From Sphingorhabdus_B arenilitoris (GTDB taxonomy: Bacteria > Pseudomonadota > Alphaproteobacteria > Sphingomonadales > Sphingomonadaceae), in the NCBI RefSeq assembly GCF_042651485.1, contig NZ_JBHSDH010000013.1, positions 1,178,001-1,242,000 of the forward strand: a stretch of DNA of 64,000 nucleotides, given 5' to 3'. Made by a program: the position numbers and the translations under genes. Below the pieces are notes generated by a model. The model did no database searches, was not told the origin of the DNA, and saw only the letters and a list, made by a program, of their open reading frames with translations. Below are positions 16,822 through 24,103 of this stretch, piece by piece. How positions within the stretch are numbered: the stretch's first letter is position 1; every line of letters starts with the position of its first letter.

Positions 16822-16856
16822 TCCGCGCTAAACAGACGCATAGGGAAATTTTTACA

Positions 16857-17393
16857 ATGGCACGTTGGTACATCATTCACGCCTATTCCGGATTTGAGAA
16901 TAAGGTCCGTGACCAGATCCTTGCCGAGGCAGAGCGTTTGGACCTGACCCCGCTGGTTGAAGCGGTCGAAGTGCCCACCGAAGAAATTACCGAAGTGCGC
17001 CGCGGTAAAAAAGTAAAGTCGGAACGCAAATTTTTCCCCGGTTATGTGCTGGCGAAATTGACCATGACCGATGATGTCTATCACCTTGTCAAAAATACCG
17101 GCAAAGTCACAGGCTTTTTGGGCAACAATGGCAAACCGCAAGCGATCAGCGAAGCCGAAGCCGCTCGCATCCTGAATACCAAGGAAGAGCTGGAATCGGC
17201 ACCCAAAAAACGGGTCAGCGTCGATTATGAAATTGGCGATCAGGTTAAAGTGCTGGGCGGACCGTTTGCCAGCTTTAACGGCGCAGTCGAAGAACTCGAT
17301 TTCGACAAAAACCGCGTCAAGGTTTCGGTGTCCATCTTTGGCCGCGCGACGCCGGTTGAACTCGACTTTGAAGAAGTTGAACTGGTTAAGTAA
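16857..17393 (+). CDS. nusG: Transcription termination/antitermination factor NusG
   Basis: A 178-residue protein that binds RNA polymerase, suppresses pausing and couples it to Rho or ribosomes. The NGN domain begins MARWYIIHAYSGFENKV and includes RKFFPGYVLAKL (about 59-70). The KOW domain includes GDQVKVLGGPFASFNGAVEE (about 125-144). The ATG at 16857 is preceded by AGGGAA. Normally rplK follows directly; here about 5.3 kb of unrelated genes intervene. Confidence 0.96.
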   Translation: MARWYIIHAYSGFENKVRDQILAEAERLDLTPLVEAVEVPTEEITEVRRGKKVKSERKFFPGYVLAKLTMTDDVYHLVKNTGKVTGFLGNNGKPQAISEAEAARILNTKEELESAPKKRVSVDYEIGDQVKVLGGPFASFNGAVEELDFDKNRVKVSVSIFGRATPVELDFEEVELVK

Positions 17394-17731
17394 GGTCAGT
17401 TTTTTTGGGCCGGTCTTGTATCGATAACAAGGCCGCGTTGTTGCTCAGGCTATTGTTAGCCAGCTTGCTGAAAATTACAGCGCGGGAGATAGATTCCCGC
17501 CTGCGCGGGAATGACGGTGTGCATGAAGCCGGGTAGCAGCGCATCGTCAGGCCAATATGCCGTCCTTCTGCCCTTCTGTCCTTGTCCGCAAACGCCGGAC
17601 CGAAATCGCTGGCACAAACTCCATCCCCTAACCCAGCCCCAAGCAGATTCAGCTCCCCCGCAACGTAACCATTGCACCCCCGCGCAATAACGGGCAGCAT
17701 CGCGGCAGGTTACCAGAAGGGGGAGAATATC
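17394..17731. other. Intergenic region with REP-like hairpin
   Basis: This stretch of 338 bases has no supported gene. It contains the palindrome TTCCCGCCTGCGCGGGAA (17494-17511) within a GATTCCCGCCTGCGCGGG-type sequence that is widespread as an intergenic repeat in alphaproteobacteria. A second hairpin (GGTCTTGT/ACAAGGCC) lies near 17415-17435 just after nusG, but its T-run is on the wrong side for a plus-strand terminator. Confidence 0.55.
17494..17511. repeat. REP-like palindrome
   Basis: TTCCCGCCTGCGCGGGAA forms a stem of TTCCCGC with GCGGGAA around a four-base centre, CTGC read as CTGC/GCAG halves. It is flanked by AGA and TGACGG, the usual surroundings of this dispersed element. Confidence 0.7.
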
Positions 17732-18631
17732 ATGGTAAGCATTTCGGCAAGGCTGACCGCATTTGCGTTAAACACCACCGGCTTTGCGAAAAAGAATTTC
17801 ACCGGCGGACCCGATATGGAGGACCGCTTGCGCGCCCTGCAACGCCGACCGCCTGACCTGCCGAGTGCGCGGGACCGGCGGCGCGTGGATATTCGCGAGA
17901 CGACGCTGTCCGGCCGTTCGGTGTGGCATTTTGCGCCAAAGGACCAAGCGCCCACCGCGCATATGCTGTTTTTCCATGGCGGCGGTTATGTGATGCCGCC
18001 CAGCGCCTTTCACTGGAGCTTCCTTGCCCATATGGCGCATACGCATGGCATGGCGATCACCGCGCCGTTATATCCGCTCGCGCCCGATCATCATGTGGAT
18101 GAAATTGCCGCCTTTGCGCTTGATGCCTACCGCGCGTTTTTGGATAGCCATGACGGCCCCTTCATCATGGGCGGGGATAGCGCGGGCGCGGGGATGACGG
18201 CGATGGTGGCGCAGGCAGCCCGCGATCAAGCCTTGCGCAGCGCATCGGGCCTATTGCTGATCTGCCCCTGGCTCGATGCGTCGGCCTCCCATCCCGATCA
18301 GGCGCAGCTGGAGCGGCGCGACTGCATCCTGACCATCGGCGGCATCCGCCAAGCCGGCGAAGCCTACGCCCGCCCCGCCGCGCCCAGCGACCCGCGCGTC
18401 AGCCCGATCCACGGCAACTGGACCGGATTACCGCCGATATTATGCTACGCCGGCGGCGCGGACATACTCCTAACCGACGCCCGCGCGTTAAAGGCGAAAT
18501 TGCCCGATATCCGCTATATTGAGCTAGACAATATGATGCATGACTGGCCCATCTTCTTCTTCCCCGAAAGCCGCAAAGCGCAAGCGGAGATGGCGAAGTT
18601 TGCGGCGGGGGTTGGGTATGGGGTGCGATGA
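17732..18631 (+). CDS. Alpha/beta hydrolase, hormone-sensitive-lipase family
   Basis: A 299-residue serine esterase or lipase. The family's oxyanion-hole motif HGGGY (FFHGGGYVMP, about residues 79-88) and the nucleophile elbow GDSAG (IMGGDSAGAGMTAM, Ser near 150) are present. A conserved YAGGADILLTDA near 248-259 probably carries the catalytic Asp, and the MMHDWP motif near 280 the His. The ATG at 17732 has GGGGGAG upstream, so the longer upstream frame was rejected. Natural substrates are unknown, probably short-chain esters. It is the first of the genes that separate nusG from rplK. Confidence 0.88.
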   Translation: MVSISARLTAFALNTTGFAKKNFTGGPDMEDRLRALQRRPPDLPSARDRRRVDIRETTLSGRSVWHFAPKDQAPTAHMLFFHGGGYVMPPSAFHWSFLAHMAHTHGMAITAPLYPLAPDHHVDEIAAFALDAYRAFLDSHDGPFIMGGDSAGAGMTAMVAQAARDQALRSASGLLLICPWLDASASHPDQAQLERRDCILTIGGIRQAGEAYARPAAPSDPRVSPIHGNWTGLPPILCYAGGADILLTDARALKAKLPDIRYIELDNMMHDWPIFFFPESRKAQAEMAKFAAGVGYGVR

Positions 18632-18712
18632 GTGAAGATTGTGGCAAATTGAGATTGTCGGCTGTCGACGACATTTGCGACATTAGGGGAGCAATAATTA
18701 TACGATGATAGC

Positions 18713-18738
18713 TGCCGTTCCGACGGCACTGAATTTTT
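18713..18738 (+). terminator. Possible terminator after the hydrolase gene
   Basis: TGCCGT (18713-18718) pairs with ACGGCA (18723-18728) across a four-base loop, and a TTTTT run follows at 18734-18738 after a five-base gap. The hairpin is short, so this is tentative; it would separate the hydrolase gene from the PIN module. Confidence 0.35.
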
Positions 18739-18839
18739 ATCAATTGTATAATTTTTTGGCGCACTGCTGTGTCGGAATTTATGATAGCTAACTTCGAAGT
18801 TTCAGGCTAACTTGGTTTGAAATCTGCTGAGAGTTTGGG

Positions 18840-19496
18840 ATGGCGAAAAAAATCGAAGTTTTTCAAGATATGAGAATTCAAGGGCCACTCGAAAAACGGT
18901 CTGATTTGCGTTTGGCGTTAATAGCAGCAGCGATCGCTCCTTGGCGATTTGACCTAGAGAAGTCAGACCAAGTTGCGCGCAATGCTGGAACCTCAGAAGA
19001 CGTGCTTCTGTTTCGTTGTGAGGCTAGTACTAATCACCCGGCGGCAGGGCTAACGCTGTGGGGCATCCCTGAAGGTTATTATGTTCCCAATATAGTTCCG
19101 ATGCAAAATGGCAGCCTTTCGTTTTCTCAGTATAATGCCGTTTTGCAAAGCTTTTTGGTTTGTGTGGTTCAGCCTATCGTGGAAAAATTTGGCTTTGAAG
19201 TTAGCATCACCAAGCCCAGTCAGGATATCGACGACTGGCTATCGTTAAACGCTGCGACCAAACTGCGACGCTTTTCAGGTGCAGCCAATAAATCAACTGG
19301 TGCAAGTCACCCAATGGATAAACGTCGTTGGTTTGACTTCATTATCGCCGTTCATCGCAACGGGGAAGATTTGGGTAGCGACCGCTTGGCGCGCTGGCTT
19401 CACGAAATTGAAGGATGGGATGAAGAAACAGCTCACGATCTTGCGGGTGACTTCGAGAACGCCCTCACTCTGCTTACTCACTATGACGAAAACTGA
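18840..19496 (+). CDS. Unknown protein paired with a PIN-domain gene
   Basis: A 218-residue soluble protein without signal peptide or membrane segment. I recognise no named domain. Its C-terminal third is the most distinctive part: LSLNAATKLRRFSGAANKST, then HPMDKRRWFDFIIAVH, LARWLHEIEGW and a final LTLLTHYDEN. Its codons are clearly more A+T-rich than those of flanking housekeeping genes, suggesting horizontal acquisition. The PIN-domain gene starts eight bases after its stop, so the two are almost certainly co-transcribed. By position it could be the partner (antitoxin, regulator or substrate-recruiting subunit) of the nuclease; that is inference from arrangement only. Confidence 0.7.
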   Translation: MAKKIEVFQDMRIQGPLEKRSDLRLALIAAAIAPWRFDLEKSDQVARNAGTSEDVLLFRCEASTNHPAAGLTLWGIPEGYYVPNIVPMQNGSLSFSQYNAVLQSFLVCVVQPIVEKFGFEVSITKPSQDIDDWLSLNAATKLRRFSGAANKSTGASHPMDKRRWFDFIIAVHRNGEDLGSDRLARWLHEIEGWDEETAHDLAGDFENALTLLTHYDEN

Positions 19497-19504
19497 GCCA
19501 GAAG

Positions 19505-20200
19505 TTGATCACCGACGCATTACTGTTGGCTGATTTGCCAGTGTTGTTCGTCGACACATGCTCCATTCTGGATATCTTTCGGGATCCCACTCGCAAAACG
19601 GCAAAGCCACATGAGATGCAGGCCGCCGTTGACGTCGTGCGTGCGGCAGAGATGGGCACCATTCACTGCTTCATGGCGGAACAGGTTAAGACAGAATTTA
19701 CAGAGCACGATTTGCGGGTACAAAAAGAAACAATAGAAAAATTGAAAATGGCCCGAGATCAGATTGAGCGAGCCAACAAGCTGGCGACCGTTTTCGGCGT
19801 GACAAGTAATGTGGACCTAACCCATCTTGATGATTATGTCGATCAAGCACGGTCCGTCGTTGAACGCTGGCTAACTAAGCTTCAAACAATAATCCCAAGT
19901 CAAGATGTACACCGCAGGGCATTTTTACGCGTCAATGCAAAGAGAGCCCCAGCGACTCAGGGCAAAGAATCGACAAAAGACTGTCTTATTTATGAGACCA
20001 TTTTGGAAAAGGCATGCGCGATTCGCGCAGCAGATTGCGCCGCCCCAATGGTGTTTCTTTCATCAAATACGAAGGATTATTGCACGCAGGGCAGTATACT
20101 TAAAGGCGATATTGTTGACGACTTTGGTAAACTTGACCTGCAGTTCGCTTCAAATATGAGCGCGGCAAAACACTTTCTCGGCCTCAAAACGCTCACATAG
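19505..20200 (+). CDS. PIN-domain protein (putative ribonuclease)
   Basis: A 231-residue protein with the acidic pattern of PIN nucleases. LFVDTCSILDIF gives Asp17 and Asp23, VKTEF gives Glu64, STKDCLIYETIL gives Asp159 and Glu164, and FLSSNTKDYC gives Asn188 and Asp191. These would bind the metal ions for RNA cleavage. The helical insertion in the middle makes it longer than VapC toxins (about 130 residues) and like DUF4935-type PIN proteins. The best start is TTG at 19505 (no in-frame ATG nearby), eight bases after the upstream stop. Codon use is A+T-rich like its partner. Nuclease activity and target are unproven. Confidence 0.75.
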   Translation: MITDALLLADLPVLFVDTCSILDIFRDPTRKTAKPHEMQAAVDVVRAAEMGTIHCFMAEQVKTEFTEHDLRVQKETIEKLKMARDQIERANKLATVFGVTSNVDLTHLDDYVDQARSVVERWLTKLQTIIPSQDVHRRAFLRVNAKRAPATQGKESTKDCLIYETILEKACAIRAADCAAPMVFLSSNTKDYCTQGSILKGDIVDDFGKLDLQFASNMSAAKHFLGLKTLT

Positions 20201-20336
20201 TCGGTCCAAATGGCTCTAGAGATTCTGTCGGAACGCCCGAATGTCGGCTTACCGCCAATCATTTGTTAAATCCGGACAGTCAGCTCCCCCAAACAAAGCT
20301 GCTATAGGCAAATTGCTCGCCTCCTACCCCAACTAA

Positions 20337-20352
20337 CCCCCCCCCCCCCCCC
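20337..20352. repeat. Homopolymer of 16 cytosines
   Basis: An uninterrupted C16 tract in a generally C-rich stretch (20321-20375), lying seven bases beyond the stop codon of the minus-strand GMC oxidoreductase gene. Such tracts slip readily during replication and also during sequencing. Confidence 0.9.
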
Positions 20353-20358
20353 TCACCC

Positions 20359-22368
20359 TCACCCCACCGCAAACGGGTCGCCCCTTCCCGTCGCGTATTC
20401 CGCTATTGCCATCGTTGTGAAATGGGCGTTTACGCGGATGCAGCTGGGGAAGACGCTGGCGTCGGTGACCATTACATTTTCGGTGCCGTGGACGCGCAGA
20501 TTTTCATCGACGACGCCTTGGGCCGGGTCGGTATGGATCGGGTTGCCGCCTTGCGGGTGGCTGCTCGATAGGGTTACGTCATCGGATTCGCGTATCGCCT
20601 CGGCAAAAAAAGCGTCCACATCCATATCCGGGGTCAGCGTCTGACCGCGCAGCAAGGCGGGGTATAGCTCTTTTGCGCCATGGGCAAAATGCACTTTGGC
20701 AAGCGTTGCCATCGCCCGCCGCAGCAGCGGCAGGTCGGTGTCCTTGTCCAATTTGAAATGCAGCTTGCCATCCTCTATCCGCCCGCGCCGGTCGGCGGGG
20801 AACAGGACGCCTGCCGATACGACATTATTATAATTGCGCATCCGGCGGTGATGTTCGTCAAACCAACCCGGCATCATCGCCGCCATCGACATGGGCGGTT
20901 GGAAATGCGATTCCAGCAGATATTCGCCGCAATCGACAACGGTGGCCATTTGATCTTCATCCCAGCAGGGCGTTCCGCCCTCCCCCATCAACGCGATAAT
21001 CGGTGAGGCGACGTTAAGCGATATGCCGGTTCCCGTGCCGCCAATCTGACTGCGATGCAAAAGCTTGCTGGACGCGATGGTTCCGGCGGCAACGATGACG
21101 CCGACCCGCGCCATAATGTCCCGTTCATATCCGTCCTCCAATATTGCCTTCACCCCGATGGCACGGCGTTTGCCGCCGCCCGGCTGATCATGCCAGAGGA
21201 TCGATTCCACCTTTGTGTCCGCCAATATCCGCGCGTCATGCAATTGGCAGGCATCCAAAAGGTAGCTTTGCCCTGTGCCCAATTTCCGGCCATAGGGGCA
21301 TCCGGTGTTGCAATATCCGCAATAGGCGCAGGCTTGATCGGTGCCGGGCGGTCCGTAATTTTTGTTGAACCAACCCTTGGCCGCGGCCTTCACCATGGGA
21401 TCATCCGACGACGCCGCATATTTCGCCCATGCCTGCAGCAGATGCGGGCCGTTGCGCCGGCCGCTGCGCTCTTCGATCTTGCGTATGCCCAGCCGCTGCT
21501 GCACCGTGTCATAGGCTTGGGTCAAGGCGCCTTCATCAATTGGCGCGCCCAGGCTGTGCCACTGCGCCAGCACATCTTTTGCCATGGGATGCCGGATATC
21601 GGGGTCTTTGATACGCAGGCAAATGCCATTATTGACCGTGGACGACCCGCCGACATTGCGCCCCTGAAACACGACAAAGTCGTTATCCTTGCTGGTTTGC
21701 AGCGAACCATGCTTATACAGCCGCGCGGCCATTTGCCGTTCTTCATGGGTGATTTGCGCCGATGGCAAATGCGGGCCCGCCTCTATCACCAGCACTTTAT
21801 ATCCGCGCGCCGCCATATTCGCTGCCGACACCCCGCCGCCTGATCCCGATCCCACAATGATGATGTCGATATCATCCGGGATGTTGCCTTCATGGACGAA
21901 ATGCTGATGCGTCAAATCACGCCCCTCGATTAAGGTGATGGGCATTTCGCCGCCGGCCCGCTGCCGGAATTTCGGCAAGGTGAAGCCGATTTGCTTTAGC
22001 ACGGGGTTATCCTCGTTATCCTCCTCGCTCGCGCCCTGCCAATGGCCGAAATAGGCGGCGTAGATCAAACCGCGCAGCCGGGCGATGTCCTGCAATATGT
22101 CGATTTGCGAATTTTGCAGACGGTCTTTGATCCGTTCACGCCGCGTTTCCACCGAAGATTGGTTGAAAAAAGGCGCCAGCGCAAGGCTCGCGGCGGTGAC
22201 CGATAGGCTGATTTCTTTTTCCTTGGTCCCGCCGATCAGGCGCATTTGCGTTTGCAGATTGTCCACGACCTGCGCGGGCGTGATTGCCATGTCCACGCCG
22301 TCAAACAGCGCCTCGGCAAATGCTTCCAGAAAACGGCATTGGATTTGGTCAAACGGATTGCGCATCAT
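20359..22368 (-). CDS. GMC-family oxidoreductase with ferredoxin-like Cys motif
   Basis: A 669-residue flavoenzyme. Residues 1-130 are an unassigned helical N-terminal extension. The FAD-binding motif follows (DIIIVGSGSGGG, about 168-179), then FQGRNVGGSSTVNNGI (about 234-249), the GMC signature region. Near the end are SSSHPQGGNP and VTDASVFPSCIRVNAHFTTM, holding the likely catalytic His pair. The layout resembles long-chain alcohol oxidases. Cysteines 347, 350, 353 and 357 form CAYCGYCNTGCP, matching the CxxCxxCxxxCP spacing of [4Fe-4S] ferredoxins. Start MMRNP follows AGGGGA. The substrate may be an alcohol; this is inference. Confidence 0.85.
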   Translation of the reverse strand: MMRNPFDQIQCRFLEAFAEALFDGVDMAITPAQVVDNLQTQMRLIGGTKEKEISLSVTAASLALAPFFNQSSVETRRERIKDRLQNSQIDILQDIARLRGLIYAAYFGHWQGASEEDNEDNPVLKQIGFTLPKFRQRAGGEMPITLIEGRDLTHQHFVHEGNIPDDIDIIIVGSGSGGGVSAANMAARGYKVLVIEAGPHLPSAQITHEERQMAARLYKHGSLQTSKDNDFVVFQGRNVGGSSTVNNGICLRIKDPDIRHPMAKDVLAQWHSLGAPIDEGALTQAYDTVQQRLGIRKIEERSGRRNGPHLLQAWAKYAASSDDPMVKAAAKGWFNKNYGPPGTDQACAYCGYCNTGCPYGRKLGTGQSYLLDACQLHDARILADTKVESILWHDQPGGGKRRAIGVKAILEDGYERDIMARVGVIVAAGTIASSKLLHRSQIGGTGTGISLNVASPIIALMGEGGTPCWDEDQMATVVDCGEYLLESHFQPPMSMAAMMPGWFDEHHRRMRNYNNVVSAGVLFPADRRGRIEDGKLHFKLDKDTDLPLLRRAMATLAKVHFAHGAKELYPALLRGQTLTPDMDVDAFFAEAIRESDDVTLSSSHPQGGNPIHTDPAQGVVDENLRVHGTENVMVTDASVFPSCIRVNAHFTTMAIAEYATGRGDPFAVG

Positions 22369-22659
22369 CTTCCCCTGGGAACGAGTTTGGGTGCCGATAG
22401 TCCGGCCGGTGCGATCCGATATTTTTCTGCGGCTGCTTGTATCAGCAGGCGCGGCATCATGCCAAGGGGATATTTGCGAAGCGCATTTGGAAACTTATGG
22501 CTTCCCTTAGCTGCCATTTTCGCTTAAGGGCCGCGCTTCCCATTCAACAGAATCGGATACATCATGCGGGAGGTTGACCGATAATCAGCCGTCTGACCGC
22601 TTAATTTGATCCGCTGTGATGACATCATCGCCGCGGAAACAGAATGAAAGGAGGCCATA

Positions 22660-23088
22660 ATGGCCAAGAAGATTGACGGCTATATCAGCCTGCAAGTCCC
22701 TGCGGGATCTGCAACACCATCACCCCCTATCGGCCCAGCATTGGGTCAGCGCGGCGTGAATATCATGGAATTTTGTAAAGCGTTTAACGCAGCAACCAGC
22801 GACTTGGAAAAGGGTGCGCCCATTCCAACAAAGATCACTGTTTTTGCGGATAAAAGCTTTACCTTCATCACCAAAACCCCGCCTGCCAGCTATTTGATCA
22901 AAAAAACGCTGAAGCTGAAATCGGGTTCGAAAGAGCCGGGTAAAATCAGCGCGGGTAAAATCACCCGTCAGCAGCTGGAAGAAATCGCGACCATCAAAAT
23001 GGCTGACCTGAATGCCAATGACATGGATGCAGCGGTAAAAATTATTGCAGGTTCGGCTGTGGCCATGGGCCTGACGGTGGAGGATTGA
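22660..23088 (+). CDS. rplK: 50S ribosomal protein L11
   Basis: A 142-residue L11, part of the GTPase-associated centre of the large subunit. The N-terminal domain has the proline-rich VPAGSATPSPPIGPALGQRG and NIMEFCKAFN, followed by the rRNA-binding C-terminal domain (GKITRQQLEEIATIKMADLN; final GSAVAMGLTVED). A strong GGAGG ribosome binding site precedes the ATG. About 290 bases of apparently non-coding DNA lie upstream, so it probably has its own promoter rather than depending on nusG. Confidence 0.97.
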   Translation: MAKKIDGYISLQVPAGSATPSPPIGPALGQRGVNIMEFCKAFNAATSDLEKGAPIPTKITVFADKSFTFITKTPPASYLIKKTLKLKSGSKEPGKISAGKITRQQLEEIATIKMADLNANDMDAAVKIIAGSAVAMGLTVED

Positions 23089-23092
23089 TCTT

Positions 23093-23791
23093 ATGGCAAA
23101 ACCATCAAAAAAAGCAAAAATGATTGCTGAAAAATTGGACGCCGAAAAATTATACGGCGTTGATGAAGCCATCAAGACGTTGAAAGAATTCGCATCCGCG
23201 AAATTCGATGAAACAATCGAAGTGGCGATGAATTTGGGCGTTGATCCCCGTCATGCCGACCAAATGGTGCGCGGTATGGTTTCGCTGCCTGCTGGAACCG
23301 GTAAAGATATGCGCGTTGCGGTTTTCGCACGCGGTGACAATGCCGACAAAGCCACTGCTGCGGGTGCAGACAAGGTTGGCGCCGAAGACCTGATGGAAGA
23401 TATGCAGGCCGGTAACCTGAATTATGACCGCGTTATCGCAACCCCCGACATGATGGGTATTGTGGGCCGTTTGGGTAAAGTATTGGGTCCAAAAGGCCTG
23501 ATGCCAAATCCAAAGCTGGGCACCGTAACTCCGAATGTGGAGCAGGCCGTTAAGGATGCGAAATCCGGTCAGGTGGAATATCGCGTTGAAAAAATGGGCA
23601 TCATCCACAGCGGTATCGGTAAGAAAAGCTTTTCCGACGCCGATCTGCGCAAGAATTTTGATGCTCTGGTAAATGCCGTAATCAAAAGCAAGCCGTCGGG
23701 ATCAAAGGGCAAATATGTCCGTAAAATCTCGGTCAGCAGCTCCATGGGCCCCGGTTTGAAAATTGACTTGGGTGATGTAGAAGGCGTTTAA
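23093..23791 (+). CDS. rplA: 50S ribosomal protein L1
   Basis: A 232-residue L1, which forms the L1 stalk and in many bacteria represses its own operon by binding its mRNA. Typical stretches are DETIEVAMNLGVDPRHADQ, FARGDNADKA, TPDMMGIVGRLGKVLGPKGL and MPNPKLGTVT. It starts four bases after rplK, with the ribosome binding site (GGAGG) inside the rplK 3' end, implying translational coupling. An intrinsic terminator follows about 28 bases after its stop. Confidence 0.97.
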   Translation: MAKPSKKAKMIAEKLDAEKLYGVDEAIKTLKEFASAKFDETIEVAMNLGVDPRHADQMVRGMVSLPAGTGKDMRVAVFARGDNADKATAAGADKVGAEDLMEDMQAGNLNYDRVIATPDMMGIVGRLGKVLGPKGLMPNPKLGTVTPNVEQAVKDAKSGQVEYRVEKMGIIHSGIGKKSFSDADLRKNFDALVNAVIKSKPSGSKGKYVRKISVSSSMGPGLKIDLGDVEGV

Positions 23792-23819
23792 TTCCGCCAA
23801 TATTGCAAAAATTAAGAAA

Positions 23820-23849
23820 GGGGCTGTCCGCGATGACGGCCCCTTTTTT
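23820..23849 (+). terminator. Intrinsic terminator of the rplKA transcript
   Basis: GGGGCTGTC (23820-23828) pairs with GACGGCCCC (23835-23843), including one G-U pair, around a six-base loop. Six T residues follow immediately (23844-23849). This is a classic Rho-independent terminator located between rplA and rpoB. Confidence 0.9.
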
Positions 23850-23875
23850 CGTGATGGGTTGCAGACCGCTGCGCG

Positions 23876-23904
23876 TTGACAAGCGGCCCGCCTGGTCTTA
23901 TATA
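23876..23904 (+). promoter_or_regulatory. Near-consensus sigma-70 promoter for rpoB
   Basis: A perfect -35 box TTGACA (23876-23881) is separated by exactly 17 bases from TATATA (23899-23904), one base from the TATAAT consensus. It lies just after the rplKA terminator and drives toward rpoB; the expected start of transcription is near 23911, leaving a leader of about 190 bases. Confidence 0.8.
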
Positions 23905-24103
23905 CCCAAACAACACCAGACATTTTCGGAACAAGTCCTGCCGTCGCGCAGCGGGGTTTACGCATTGAATTTGAATGGTTTCACCGACGCGATAGGCTGT
24001 ATGACTCGACCCTTTTTTGGGGCCCGATGTTATGCGGCCTTTTTCTGTCGGTATTTTGCGTTTCAACAAACGACTTAATGTAAGCGAGGCTTAGAAATTT
24101 TCC
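23905..24103 (+). other. Long untranslated leader of rpoB
   Basis: No gene was found here; rplJ and rplL, normally upstream of rpoB, are absent. The stretch contains two T-tracts (TTTTTT near 24011 and TTTTT near 24040) separated by a weak GGCC/GGCC pairing, which could act in attenuation. There is no strong Shine-Dalgarno sequence directly before the rpoB ATG (ATTTTCC). Confidence 0.5.

Noticed and set aside
16686..16856. N-terminal extension of nusG
   Set aside because: The upstream frame overlaps secE and gives no NusG-like sequence; the ATG at 16857 has AGGGAA upstream and the usual MARWYIIHAYSG start.
19279..19533. Open frame overlapping both genes of the PIN module
   Set aside because: It is out of frame with both genes and has no motif; it only spans their junction.
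16353..20352. A tRNA-Trp-targeted integrative element reaching the PIN module
   Set aside because: No integrase and no direct repeat of the tRNA 3' end were seen downstream; secE and nusG follow the tRNA in their usual order.
21055..21843. 262-codon plus-strand frame opposite the GMC oxidoreductase
   Set aside because: The minus-strand gene has clear FAD and active-site motifs; this frame has none.
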